Shown here in pieces: positions 1 to 13,900 of a stretch of 36,282 nt of DNA. The notes under the pieces were generated by a model that saw only the letters and a list, made by a program, of their open reading frames with translations, made no database searches and was not told the origin of the DNA. The position numbers and the translations under genes are program-made. The stretch comes from Spirogloea muscicola (lineage: Eukaryota > Streptophyta > Zygnematophyceae > Spirogloeales > Spirogloeaceae). Every line of letters begins with the position of its first letter. Within the stretch, counting starts at the first letter, position 1. Where the stretch lies: positions 433,509-469,790 of the forward strand of contig WELB01000080.1 of the NCBI GenBank assembly GCA_009602725.1. Reading direction: 5' to 3'.

Positions 1-2120
1 CCCCCCCTCCCTCCCACCTTCTCCACCTTCACCTCCATTTCCTCTACCCTTCCAGATCTGATGGCTGGATGGGTGGTGGGGTTGCGACGGCGGCATCGGT
101 GGTGGCGGCAGCTGGCACTGGCTCGCGGCCTCAACGGCATCGCCCTAGCGTGGGCAACCCCAGCCATCTACTCCATGGTTGCCGACACGGCGGACGCGGC
201 AAACCGAGGGCTGGCCTTCGGCTGGCTAAGGGTCGCTGGCAACAGTGGTGGCATCATCGGCAGCGGTGCCGCCATCATGCTCGCTGGCAGCGCACCCGCT
301 GCCATTTCCCGGCTGGCGTGTCGCCTTCTTGCTCACTGCTGCCGTCTGCTTCGTGCTCTCGGCGGCCATATACGCTTTTGTGGAGGATCCCCACTTTCCT
401 GCTGGCCAGCCGAGGTGCCTCCTTCCACCCTTTCCCAGTAAGCATCCTCTTGTTTCGCAACCACCATCGTCCACACCAGATGGTGTACCTAAGCCACAGT
501 GATGGATACATACGCCCCACTGAGGGCTGCCATTCCTGTGCAGTAAGGAGACATCTGGAAGCGGGCTGGGGAGCTCGGACCACCTGCAAGTGGCAGGCGG
601 CGGGTGGTGGCAGGTGCTTGAGGAGATGCTGGCAGACACGCGGACTGTGATGGGCGTCCCGACAGTCCAAATCATCGTTGCCCAGGGCATGGTGGGCTCC
701 TTCCCCGGTGCTGCATTCTCCTTCTGCACCATGTGGCTTGAGCTCATTGGCTTTACGCAGGCCGGTGAGCAACGGCCTTATCTACCCAACCTAAACCCAG
801 AAGCCAACGTCTTCCAACGTACTTAACTGACTGGTGGAGCCCTGAAACGGAATGGATCAAAGCCCCAGATCTGTTGTGGTGTGCCTGACCCTGGCTGCCT
901 TCATGATGTGCTGATTGCGCCTAGAGGTCATGGTTTCCTGTGCCACAGGCACGGCTACGCTGCAGATTTTATATCACACAGCAACATCGGTTGGCGCCCT
1001 TTTTGGGGGCTTGCTCGGCGATATTGCTGCCCGCCGGCTCCCCAATGCTGGCCGCATTGTGTGTGCCCAGGTCAGCGCTGGCAGCGCCGCCATCTTCTCC
1101 ATTGTCCTACTCTATGGCCTGCCCACTGATGCGCCAAGGCCACTCCTGTTCGCTGCAACGCTGATCCCCATGGGCCTCATCATCTCCTGGAATGGCTCTG
1201 CTACCAACAAGTGAGCAGCATAAAGCCCTTTTCTTGACTACTAGCAAAGCTGAAGATAAACAGCGAAACGAAGTAATGACCAATTAAAGACGTCATCAAG
1301 CCCATGTCATAAGCAGAAAGCCAAACGGGCGCATATGATGCTCCGCTTGGAGCATCACATGCCGCCCAGCTGCTCGTGTCCAGGATGTGAAGGTCACCCA
1401 TGTAGAAATGTATAACGGTGCCCTGCATGAGCAGCTTAGGGAGCTGCAATTCTGCCCCGAATGCATTCCAACTGCGATGCTTGTGATGTTTTGGCAGCCC
1501 CATCAAAGCCGAGATAGTACCGCAGAAGCTGCGATCAAATGTATATGCACTGGACAATGCATTGGAGTCCCTGCCAGCATCATTTGCGCCATACATTGTG
1601 GCTATGATTGCTGAGCATTGGTACGGCTACCACCGGGTAGGGAAGGGCCTGAAAGTGCAAGGCGCTGCACTCGCCAACCGCAGCAACGCACGTGCACTCT
1701 CTCATGGCCTCCTCGCGTGCATGACCATGCCATGGATTTTGTGCACCGCTACATACGGGCTGCTGTACTACCACTATCCAAAAGACCGCGACAGAGCAGA
1801 TTACCAAAGACTGGCCAACGACAAGGAGCACAAGCATACGGAATTGCATCCTGAAATGACAGGCGAGGTTGAGAAAATGTGACTCTGACTCATATATCTC
1901 TGACTGCTCCATGTGCACATGCTGCATAGTGGACACTGCCAAATTGACCATTGTCTTCTGCCGCCTCAATAGTCTAAATTGTACGCTGGGTCAGTGTAAG
2001 AGTCTGCAAGGCCATTACCATTCCCAGTGCAGCTCTTCATTACAGAGACGTTGCCCCTCTGGCAGGTGGCGCTTGAGGCTGTGCATCAGAAGTGATGGAG
2101 CTGGAGCTGGGCATGGAGAA
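1..2120 (+). repeat. Left arm of an inverted duplication carrying an MFS gene
   Basis: This arm matches, in inverted orientation, the sequence at about 3700-5660. The match covers the exons of an MFS transporter and runs on beyond its stop. For example, 2045-2085 (ttgcccctctggcaggtggc and following) has its reverse complement near 3735-3765, and the sequence after 1882 pairs with that near 3880-3945. Divergence is moderate, with scattered substitutions and small indels, so the duplication is not recent. The first bases (1-111) are the pyrimidine-rich 3' end of an intron. The true left boundary lies outside the window. Confidence 0.8.
112..1882 (+). pseudogene. MFS transporter copy 1, 5'-incomplete and disrupted
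   Basis: Remnant of a major facilitator gene of the plant/algal family that resembles the spinster-like/sphingolipid transporter-like group. Three exons are visible: 112-764, 949-1210 and 1498-1882, with GT-AG borders at the same places as in the inverted copy. Conserved blocks include LNGIALAWATPAIYSMVADT, the membrane segment around WRVAFLLTAAVCFVLSAAIY, VPTVQIIVAQGMVGSFP, GRIVCAQVSAGSAA and IVPQKLRSNVYALDN, in family order. The first exon lies left of the window. Lesions: an extra T near 304-308 (ATTTCCC against ATTCCT in copy 2) shifts the frame, and in-frame TGA codons stand at 500-502 and 518-520 where copy 2 is open. A GTAAGC at 438 could be a donor, but I found no acceptor that restores the frame. 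The last exon is intact and ends at TGA 1880-1882. Likely a decayed paralogue; a homopolymer sequencing error could explain the frameshift but not the two stops. Confidence 0.72.
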
Positions 2121-2124
2121 GCTT

Positions 2125-3700
2125 CAGGTCTACTGCCCACTTCAACTCCACACCATGGAGTTTCAGACGCTCCAGCGGCCTGCTAAAAAGGTCAAAGCTC
2201 ATCTTGCTTCGACGTGATTCCTGGTGCTCTAGGCTTGGCTGGCAGGGTATGCTGGGGCAATGTCACTATGCAGCAAGCGGAGTTCATAGCGAGCACACGG
2301 GACAGTCAGCCATGGTTGCAACAGTATCACGCTGTGTGGCAACAAACAGGCACGCAACCTGCCGGCTCCCAGTGCCGGAACATGATAGCCTCTCATGTCC
2401 TCCTTCCCTTGCCAGTAACTCCTGAAAGACAGCTGCTACTGTAGCTGCTGGTGCTGCTGCTGTGTGAAGGGCGACCAGGGTCTTTACCATGTGATTCCTC
2501 TCCTCTCCGACCCCAGCCAGGGATCCCATGTTCCTCACAGGCCCAGCTCCGCAGCCCTCGCACTGAAACTGCTGCAGCAATGTTGCCTTGATGGACCTTG
2601 CAAGATGCAGTCAGTGGCGAAGGCTGAAGCGCTTCAGAAACAGCTCTTGCAAGAATAGGCGATGTTTGTGAGAGGCCAGCCCAAAGGGGATAAACAAGGT
2701 CCGAAACGTCCGGTAGGCGCAAATCAACAATGCATGCTATGCGGACATGTACGAGCGCGCAGTCCAGTAGTTGGATTTCTTCGACCCGGCCTGCTAATGG
2801 GCTGCTGCCTCCGCTCCTCCATTGGGAGCACGTCTCTGTGTCTCCCCTCAGATTTTACATATAATAGCAGCCGCAATCTTCCTGTGACATTGTTATTGCA
2901 GCAGTAGCCGCCAATATTCACGTTGTGACTATTGCTCAAAGGCTCAAAGGCGTCTGTACGCCGACCATGCTCTATTGGTAGCATCGTCACATTGGTCTGC
3001 TCAATTGCTTTGCATGCCTTAATTCTCGAGCCCGCCCTCGGCTGTTGTCCACTAAGCCATCGTAGGTAATCTTGACTTTTCTGGGCCCAGCAGATAAAAG
3101 TTGTGGGTTGAGAGGATGTCCCCACAAGGACTAGGTGAAAATCAAGCTCTACTTTGGACATCTGCTTGAAGCACTTGCATGACGATGACTAAGCAAAGGC
3201 CAGGGCTTAGGTGTGAGCACGTCTTTGCCACTGCACCAACTTGAAGGTCCAACATGCGGGTGGGCTGTTTGGCCGTCTGCAGCCCGGCAATTGATGCCTT
3301 GAACTCCTGACATTGTCCTAGTTACGGCGACAGATATGGCAGTCATCATAATTAGCACTATGGTTCAGCATCTTGTCCTACACGTCATGGTTGCCACGAG
3401 TACTCAATCCCCGCATCATAAGGAAGAAGGCACATTAGCTCCTATGCATTGCGTTCAATGCATAGGACTAAGAGTGGCTGCATGCGAACTGTTGCTGCAG
3501 GCAGGGTATCTGAGGGAGGGGGTTTGGGCATCTGGTCCTCTCAAATAGTACCATCTGCAAGCTACAGCCGCCTGCGCAAATGACCTTCCGCTGAACGTGG
3601 TCAGCAGCACTACTATAGCAATTGCTGATCTCGGCTTTGCTGGCCTGCCATTCACCGTCAATGCCTTGAAATGGTCATATGCCCTTGCTGCAGAAGCCTC
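2125..3700. other. Spacer between the inverted arms; no gene supported
   Basis: Central spacer of the inverted duplication. I find no recognisable protein. A short open stretch at 2464-2658 (+) ends in a helical-looking tail, with no upstream exon chain I can justify. At about 2667-2705 there is a minus-strand copy of the hairpin-core repeat found at 7-10.7 kb (aggccagcccaaa followed by acaaggtccgaa). Confidence 0.5.
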
Positions 3701-3983
3701 TCTCATGCACAGCTCCATCACTTTGGATGCACAGCCTCAAGCGCCACCTGCCAGAGGGGCAATGTCTTTGTGACGAAGAACTGCATTCGTAAGGACTACT
3801 GGCATTGCAGACTCTGATGCTGACCCAGCGTACTATGTAGAGCACTCAGGAGGGCAAGCAAGATGAGTAGTGTCCACCATACAGCCGTGTGCACAAGGAG
3901 CAGCAATGCAGTCAGAGATGTATGAGATCAGAGCCAATCTTTGCTCAACCTCACTTGTCATCTCCGGATAAGAACGTATGGTT

Positions 3984-4017
3984 GTCGTTGGCCAGTCTTT
4001 GTCGTTGGCCAGTCTTT
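3984..4017. repeat. 17 bp perfect tandem duplication
   Basis: The unit gtcgttggccagtcttt occurs twice back to back (3984-4000 and 4001-4017). The left arm has it once (within 1806-1823, other strand). It lies just after the premature stop of MFS copy 2 and would by itself shift the old C-terminal frame. Confidence 0.9.
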
Positions 4018-4054
4018 GATAATCTGCTCTGTCACGGTCTCTTGGATAGAAGAG

Positions 4055-6777
<2,723 letters not shown>

Positions 6778-6837
6778 CGCGAGGGATCGTCAGGAGCACT
6801 GGATTGCGAGACGAAGGCTTTGGCGCATTGGCTTCAA

Positions 6838-7620
6838 CCCCTTCGGACCTTGTTCCTCTTTTGTGGTTTGCAAAGCCCTCGCCGCTTTCGAACAAGCTGC
6901 TAGTTCTTCTTTGAACGACAGTCCCCATTTGACTGTGCTGTTGCCCTATCACCTTCAGCCCAATCAGCCCAGAGTTGCGCTTTGCGCAGCCGAATTACTT
7001 GATGGATCCAAGTCTGGCTCGGCCTGCCTCTTTTCAAGTCATGCCAAGCGCGAGCCTTCTTTTTCGTCCGTCCCGTATTCATTCCTTTAGGTAGGCCTCT
7101 CACAGCCATCTACTTATGTGAGGAGAGCTCTTCTTCTTTTCGTCTGTGGCGCTGCTGGCGTGAGACGGTGAGACCCACGTTACGGCCGCTGCGTGGATCC
7201 TGGGGCGCGGGAGGGATAAGGATGGGCGGGTGATTCTGGGTGGCCCTGGATGGGCGGGGCGCATCTCCGCCCCAGGAGATGCCCTGTGCACCGAGTCAAC
7301 GCAGAAGTTGACCGGCTTTCGACAAGTCGACACGGCGACACGGCTGCGCGCCGAGCTGGTAACTGCCCGGGGCCTTGGCGGCCGCCGTGTTCGGAGGTCT
7401 TTCCTGGTTCATTCTTTTTCGTTTTTGGGCTGGCCTCTCAACAGAAGCGCGGCCAGATTGACTGGTGGCTGGGAAAGGCCAGCCCAAAGGAATGGACAAG
7501 GTCTGAGGGAGCCTGAGTGCGAAAGACTAGGTCTAAGACATCAGCCAGGGAACGCTCAGTAACCTCTAGTCAGGAGATGCAAGTCTGAGTAGCTAGCTGG
7601 CGGAAAGACTCTCCCAGTGC
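6838..7620. repeat. Diverged interspersed repeats, start of repeat block
   Basis: Pieces of the hairpin-core repeat occur at about 6838-6900 (ccccttcggaccttgttcc) and 7070-7110 on plus, 7425-7447 on plus (tttttgggctggcctctcaa) and 7465-7505 on minus (aaaggccagcccaaag). No protein-coding signal convinces me here. The open frames crossing this region are low in conserved-looking content. Confidence 0.5.
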
Positions 7621-7624
7621 GTTG

Positions 7625-8165
7625 TCGTGTTTGGTAGTGTAGTCCTTTTCCGGCACCTCTTTCTTCGGCGTTGGACATTGTCCATTCTTTTTGGGCAGGC
7701 TTTGCCAGCCCCTCTTCTCCATGGGCGAGCACTACTTCTCTCCCAGCCACCGCCCTCTCCTGGAAGCGTCCTTTCTTCCTTGTTCTATGGGCGAGCCCTT
7801 TCTTCTTCCTTCCTAGTTCCTCTGACCTGCGGCTGCTCAACAGGGTGTACTGAGTGCGTCATGGCCACTTGCGTCACTGTGTGCTTGAACGCTTTCTCTG
7901 GCCCCTTCGAACTCTGTTCGTTTGATTTTGGCGCTGGCCACTCACAGCCATTGCCTCTGTTGCCGTGCTCTCGCTGCAGCCTCTGGCTTTCGTCCAGGGG
8001 ATTTCTCCGGCAGCTAGTCCGTCAGATTGAGGCTCCTCACTCGTAGCTACTGAGTGGTCCATCCTTCACCACGTTCTGATATAGCTCCTTAGGCCCCTCC
8101 GTCATTTGGCCCCTTCGAACCTTCGTAAATCCTTTTCGGGCTGGTTTTTTACAGCCCTTGCCCCC
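7625..8165 (+). repeat. Interspersed repeat with hairpin core (tail copies)
   Basis: Positions 7625-7745 match 8665-8785 over about 120 bp: both read gtagtgtagtcctttt, then a cgg/cac stretch, then ggacattgtccattcttttt, the hairpin core, and atgggcgagc. A second module at 7815-7910 (cctctgacctg...tactgagtg...tgtgtgcttg) recurs at 10425-10515. A further core lies at 8132-8160 (cgggctggttttttacagccc). Confidence 0.7.
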
Positions 8166-8239
8166 ATTAGGAGAGCCACTTCTACTGAAGCGTGTTCTCT
8201 CTTTCCAGTGGTGGTCGGGGTCGTGGTGGCTGCCGACGG

Positions 8240-8645
8240 CCCAGACGGTCTTCCACGATCGGGCCTTTCAGCTTGACAGCTTCACACCCGCCGCGCTGAC
8301 CTCGTTGCCATCCCGCCCGGAGGAGGTCCGCGTATCATCGCTGATGTGGTGACTGCAGATTGCGTCGATTCTGCCAACTCCGCAAAGTCGGCGACGCTCG
8401 TCGGGCACGCGATAGCTTTGGCGGCTCGGAGTAAGGAGCGCAAGTACTCTGACCACCCTCCAGGCGATGCCTTCGCGGCCCTGGCCATTGCCGTAAACGG
8501 TGCCTTCGGCAGTGGCTGGTTGGATCTCCTCCAGCGGCTTGCCTGGGAGGCCATCGAGCGGCGGCCGGGTTCGCCAGGCTTCAATGCTGCCGGCTCCCTC
8601 GCGCAGGTCTTCAGGATGAGGCTGGCGGTCTCGCTCCATGTTCAT
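8240..8645 (+). mobile_element. 5'-truncated non-LTR retrotransposon, 3' end of the RT ORF
   Basis: The plus frame that includes 8346-8711 translates upstream to RRADLVAIPPGGGPRIIADV and then VGHAIALAARSKERKYSDHP, followed by FAALAIAVNGAFGSGWLDLL. This spacing of an acidic strand, a K/R-rich KERKY segment and a hydrophobic strand resembles the C-terminal restriction-like endonuclease region found after the reverse transcriptase in some algal LINE-type elements. No RT core motif is present, so only the last ~120 codons remain. Sequence after about 8645 passes into the repeat shared with 7625-7745, which would be the element's 3' tail. Family assignment is from remembered pattern, without a search. 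Confidence 0.5.
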
Positions 8646-8659
8646 CTGTTTCTCCCTCT

Positions 8660-9025
8660 GCACCGTCTCGTGCTTTGTAGTGTAGTCCTTTTTCGGCACT
8701 TCTTTCTTTGACTTTGGACATTGTCCATTCTTTTTGGGCTGGCTTTGCCAGCTCCTCTTCTCTATGGGCGAGCTCTTTCTTTCACAGCCCTCGCCCCTTT
8801 GGTAGAGCTACTTCTTTGCCCTCTTCGGGCCCTTTTGCACTCTCTGCCCTTTACCCTCTCTGCCTCCCTTTCTTTGTGGGCTGGCTCTTCACAGCCCCCT
8901 TTGTTCACTCTTTTTCGGGCTGGCTGTTCCAGCCCCTAGTCTCAATGGGCGAGCACTTTCTTCTCCTTTGGAAGAGCTACTTCAGCTTTCACACGAGGCA
9001 TTGTCCCTCTGTAAGAGCCTCTTCT
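8660..9025 (+). repeat. 3' tail-type repeat with three hairpin cores
   Basis: Cores at 8731-8754 (gggctggctttgccagctcc), 8872-8899 (gggctggctcttcacagccc) and 8911-8936 (gggctggctgttccagcccc), interleaved with atgggcgagc boxes. The first directly follows the retrotransposon fragment; the others look like tandem partial copies. Confidence 0.65.
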
Positions 9026-9049
9026 TCCAGCCGTGGCTGATCAATGATC

Positions 9050-9655
9050 TGACTTGATGACGCATTCGACGTAGTTAAAGTCAAGTTTCAGTTGCATCTG
9101 TCACATTGGCCATGAAGCAGGCCTCTGAGACAATCTATTCTCCTCATTGGCAATTAGCGATGGAAAAAATACACAGACCTGGGTTCATTACTCGAATGTC
9201 ACAGTCGATGTTGCTGCTGTCTGAGTTGTGCTCGTAGGTCTCAGACCTCTACAGAGAGGACGCAGTGAAGGATACGGTGACTGGTTTCCTCGGTAGCTGC
9301 TTGACTTTGTACAACAATCATGTTAGCAATATGCACCAAAGAACGAGTAGCGAACACAAATAGATCAATCGTCAAGAAGTCCTTGAGGTGCAGAGTAGTT
9401 ACTTTCCTGCTGATCAATGTTGTAGCAGTGCGTAGGCTGCTTTGGAAATTTTGCCTTGTACAGCCATTCAGCCAGTGCGCTTTTGCTGATAGATCATCTC
9501 TGTTTCTCCATCCCCCCGGGTCCCCAAAATTCCTTAATAACATACTCGGACGTTTCAGTGACAGATGTCATACAACTCGAGTCCTACTGCAGCTTTCTGT
9601 CTGTGCAGGAGTTTGCTGAGAGGACCTGGGGCAAGAATGAGGACTAGGCCGACAG
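9050..9655. other. Intergenic, no firm gene; one C-terminal-exon-like stretch
   Basis: This is mostly AT-richer unique sequence. At the right end an acceptor-like ctgtgcag is followed by a short frame EFAERTWGKNED and TAG (9609-9647), which resembles a terminal exon. I could not build any upstream exon joining to it, so no gene is called. Confidence 0.3.
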
Positions 9656-9659
9656 ATGA

Positions 9660-10010
9660 AGTAAGTTCATCCTAAGGGGGCGAGGGCTGTGAAAGGCCAG
9701 CCAGAAAAATTTCGACAAGGTCCGAAAGGGCTGAATAGTGCTGAATCACACGGTAAGCAGCTTTCAAGCAACACGGTCACCTACTTTCTCTGGTAAGCAG
9801 TCAAGTTAGAAAGACTGGCCACGAAAGCGTGGAAGACAGTTAAGCAGTTACCACGAAGGATGGTCACTTACACCCCTAGTAAGCAGCTGCAAGTCATCTA
9901 GAAAAAAGCTCTTCCAAATTGACAGCAGTTGCTGTGAGAGGCCAGCGAAAAGGTATGGACAAGGTCTGTAAGGGCCTGATGGAGCAAAAGAGGCAGGCAG
10001 GCAGACAAGC
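9660..10010 (-). repeat. Minus-strand copies of the hairpin-core repeat
   Basis: Reverse-oriented copies at about 9676-9745 (gggctgtgaaaggccagcc, then acaaggtccgaaaggg) and 9925-9985 (gctgtgagaggccagcg, then acaaggtctgtaagggcc). Between them are three short repeats built on cacggtcac / gtaagcag (9760-9895). Confidence 0.6.
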
Positions 10011-10069
10011 CACCGGAAGCAGTCCCCTCGACGATAGCCAGAGGCGGCGGCTAAAGCACGGCCAGCGCA

Positions 10070-10425
10070 CAGGTGCAAGGACCGCTGGAGGAAACTGGAG
10101 ATATCTTGGTAAGTGGCACAGGTATCTGCGTCCAATTTGACCTTGGGCTGCCCGCATGTACCCTAAACAATGTATCGGCTTGTATTGGCCTCCATTTCAT
10201 TTCATGCGCCCCGCGCGCCTTCTCTCTGAACCCTACTTTCACGCACCGTGACGAAGGTAGTGTCAGGCGCCACGTTACTTGCCCTCCGCGATGTCCACGT
10301 GAGCTGCTCACGGGCGCTGCTGCTGCGCCCGGCGGCACACCGCGCCGGCCCCGGCTGCGAGCTCCACTCCCACACCGGAGAGGGTGCGCAGTGGCCAATG
10401 GGACCCACTTCCAGGAGCCTAGCGT
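10070..10425. other. GC-rich unique stretch inside the repeat block
   Basis: No recognised gene. The stretch is GC-rich with a ccaat box (ggccaatggg near 10395) and overlapping open frames on both strands that look like composition effects. Confidence 0.3.
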
Positions 10426-10690
10426 CTCTGACCTGACCTGCTCAGCAGGGGTTACTGAGTGATCCGTAGCTGCTTTGTTACTCTGTGTGCTTGTTTTTCT
10501 TAGCGCTTCCCCTGGCCCCCTTCTCGTCCTTTGCTGATTCTTTTTTGGGCTGGCTTTTCCAGCCCCTATCCTCAATCCTCTTAGGTCCCTCTGAACCTTT
10601 GTGAATTCTTTTTGGGCTGGCTTTTCGCAGCCCTTGCCCCCATTGGGAGTGCCACTTCTTCAATGGGCGAGCACTTCCTTCAATGCAAGC
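10425..10690 (+). repeat. Hairpin-core repeats, two copies upstream of NDUFS1
   Basis: The module cctgacctgctcagcagg...gttactgagtg at 10425-10515 matches 7815-7910. Cores follow at 10541-10566 (gggctggcttttccagcccc) and 10608-10635 (gggctggcttttcgcagccc), then attgggagtgccacttctt and atgggcgagcac. Confidence 0.7.
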
Positions 10691-10906
10691 CAATAGACGA
10701 GGCATCAGAGGCCGCCGGAACGGTGGTTGGGGTGTGGCGTGGAGACGGGGCCTTTTAAGTCCTTATCCCCATGTGGAAGAGCTTCTTCCCCGTACGAGAA
10801 CAAGGCAAAGTTGCCCTAGTAATAAGTCGCCGTGAAAGGTGTTTAATGAGCTAGCTTACTCCGCCCCCCCGCCGCCGCCGCGGCCCGCCCCCGCGCGGCC
10901 GCCGCC

Positions 10907-13900
10907 ATGCTCCGCCCTCTCCTGCGGCGCGGNCGGGCAGCGCGGCGGGCCCGCCGGCGTCGGCGGCGTCGGAGACGGTGGAGGTGTCCGTGGACGGTGC
11001 GCCGGTGCACGTCGCCAAGGGGTCCACAGTGCTCCAAGCCTGCGACGCCGCGGGCGTCGATATCCCCCGCTTCTGCTACCACCAGCGCCTCTCCATCGCC
11101 GGCAACTGCCGCATGTGCCTGGTGGAGGTGGAGAAGTCCCCGAAGCCCGTGGCGTCGTGCGCCATGCCGGTCATGCCCGGCATGAAGATCAAGACTGGCA
11201 CGCCGCTCGTCCGCAAGGCCCGCGAGGGCGTCATGGAGTTCCTGCTCCTCAACCACCCGCTGGACTGCCCCATCTGCGACCAGGGCGGCGAGTGCGACCT
11301 GCAGGACCAGGCCATGGCCTTTGGCTCCGACCGCGGCCGCTTCACCGAATACAAGCGCACCGTGGTCGACAAGAACTTTGGGCCGCTTGTGAAGACCGTC
11401 ATGACGCGGTGCATCCACTGCACTCGCTGCGTTCGGTTCGCCAAGGAGGTGGCCGGCGTCGAGGACCTTGGCATGACAGGCCGCGGCCGCGAGTCGGAGA
11501 TCAGCACGTACGTGGAGAAGCTGCTCTCCAGCGAGCTGTCCGGAAACGTCATCGATCTCTGCCCAGTGGGCGCGCTCACCTCAAAGCCTTACGCCTTTAC
11601 CGCGAGAAATTGGGAATTGAAGAGCACAGAGTCGATCGACGTCACTGACAGCATCGGGGCCAATATCAATCTGCAAAGCCGGGGCTCTGAGGTCATGAGA
11701 GTGCTGCCTCGCCTGAACGAGGAGGTGCAAGCCAAATCCGATATTCCTAGCAGTCAGGGCTTCTTTATCCTTGTGTGTATTACGTGTTTGTTAGGGACCT
11801 AATTGTTTCCTTAATATCCTCCAAATATTGCTGCTTGTTCTCTTAGCTTGAAAATATGTGGTGGTGGACATTTCTGACGTGCCAGGGGGCATTTACATCA
11901 TCAATGGCACGCTATACATGAAGTCGTTTGGCACGTTATACATGAGGTCGTTGAGTTTTGTACGGCTTTGACAATGATGCTTTCTTCTTGCTACGCAGGT
12001 GAACGAGGAGTGGATCTCCGACAAGGCTCGCTTCTCATACGATGGTCTCAAGCGACAGCGGCTTTTTGCGCCGATGGTGCGGTCTTCTGAGACCGGGCGC
12101 CTTGAGGTGTCATCTTGGCCGGATGCTTTGAAGGTGGTTGCCGCTGCTGCGAAGGATGTGAAGGGCGAGAACATGGCTGCCATAGCAGGCAAGCTTGCAG
12201 ACGCTGAGGCAGTCATGGCGCTGAAGGACCTCATGAACCGGCTCGGCTGCGACCGCCTGGCCTGCGAGGGGGACTGGCCCGACATGGAAGCGGATGTCCG
12301 GTCGGGCTACCTGTTGAACTCGGGCATTGCTGTTGTGGAGGAGGCAGACGTGGCCCTGCTTGTTGGCACAGATCCCAGGTCGGAGGCTCCTCTTCTCAAT
12401 GCGAGGTTGCGGAAGGTGGCCATTGCTGGCCGCCTAAAGGTTGCAAGCATTGGACCCAAGCTGGACTTGACCTACTCTCACGAGCACCTCGGGGACGGCA
12501 CTTTGGCATTGAAGCAACTGGCCGAGGGCCGGCACCCATTTGCTGCGAAACTGGCAACTGCTAGCAAGCCGCTAGTCATCGTGGGAGCCGGCGTCTTCCA
12601 GCGCGAGGACCGAGACAGCATCTTGGCTGCCCTGCACACCATCACTGAGCTGGTGAGTGTTGTGCTTAGTCAAGCATGAATGCCAACATTGGCTGGTCAT
12701 GTCATTGGAACTTTTGTTGAGGCTCACGTGTAACTTTGCAAATAGGCTCGCACTACATGCATGTGTCTTGTCCAAGCACCTAAGCACCTAAGATTTGACG
12801 ATGGCATTATTTGCCACATCTCAGCATGTTATTGGTCACACTTTGGCACACGTGCAGGGAGGTGTGGTGAAGGAGGGGTGGAATGGGTACAACATATTGC
12901 ACCTCGCAGCTGGTCGTGTGGCTGGGTTGGACCTTGGTTTCCTCCCTGGACCGCTGGCCTTCTTCAACAAGTACAATCTACTGTCACTCTGTTAGCTGTG
13001 GCATGTCATGAAATGTAGGTCCTGTGCGCTTTGTCTTGTTCAGATCTGAGCTCACATACCAACTTCCTGAGCATTGTATGTGGAGAATGACTGCAATCTT
13101 GCTGTTGGTGCAGGACACCTCCCAAGTTCTTGTACCTGCTGGGGGCTGATGAAGTTACTGCAGAAGATATTCCTGATGATTGTTTTGTTGTCTATCAGGT
13201 AATGCTTTTGTCAGACGGCCCTGTTTTGTCAAAAGTTGGTGAAGCATTCGACAATAATTAGACACAAAAATCCAAGGACCTCCTGAGTCCTCAGGGCTTA
13301 TTTGCTAAGTGTGGTCTTGCTCAACATCTCGCTATGAGATGTTTATGCAAATTGTTGGTGGTTCGTTCAGGGCCACCATGGCGATCGAGGTGCAAGCCTG
13401 GCAAATGTGATCTTGCCTGGGGCTGCATATACTGAGAAGGTCAGCAAAGACCTAAAGGATTCTCTGTCTTGTCTCTTGCCCTTCATTGCACCTTCTATAA
13501 GGACCTCGCCCTTCCATCCAACCTTTGTTCGTTAGAGGTCAGACTATGGCCCTCACAATGCTGCAAGAGCTTACATAGCAAGCACGAAATGTGTCTGCTT
13601 CACTCGCCCTGCATCACTGTTGCAGTAACTTGAGCTTGCAGTTGCTGCTGCAGCAGCTTGCTCTTGCTAAGCAGTTTCTCAATACTGGTGTCCACACAGG
13701 AGGCAACATTTGTGAATACAGAGGGCCGGGTACAAGTGACTCGACCAGCTGTGCCTCTGGTGGGGAGCTCACGTGACGACTGGAAGATTGTCAGGGCTCT
13801 TTCAGAAGTTGTGGGGAAAAGGTTGATGCTTCAGCTTTTCACAGACAGGCCGCGTGCTTCTAAGCTGGCCTCTAGTCTTGCGGCATCTCTTCTGGTAGCA

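Noticed and set aside
10839-11648. Long alternative plus frame over NDUFS1 exon 1
   Set aside because: It is a shadow of the NDUFS1 frame, which carries all the Fe-S ligand motifs.
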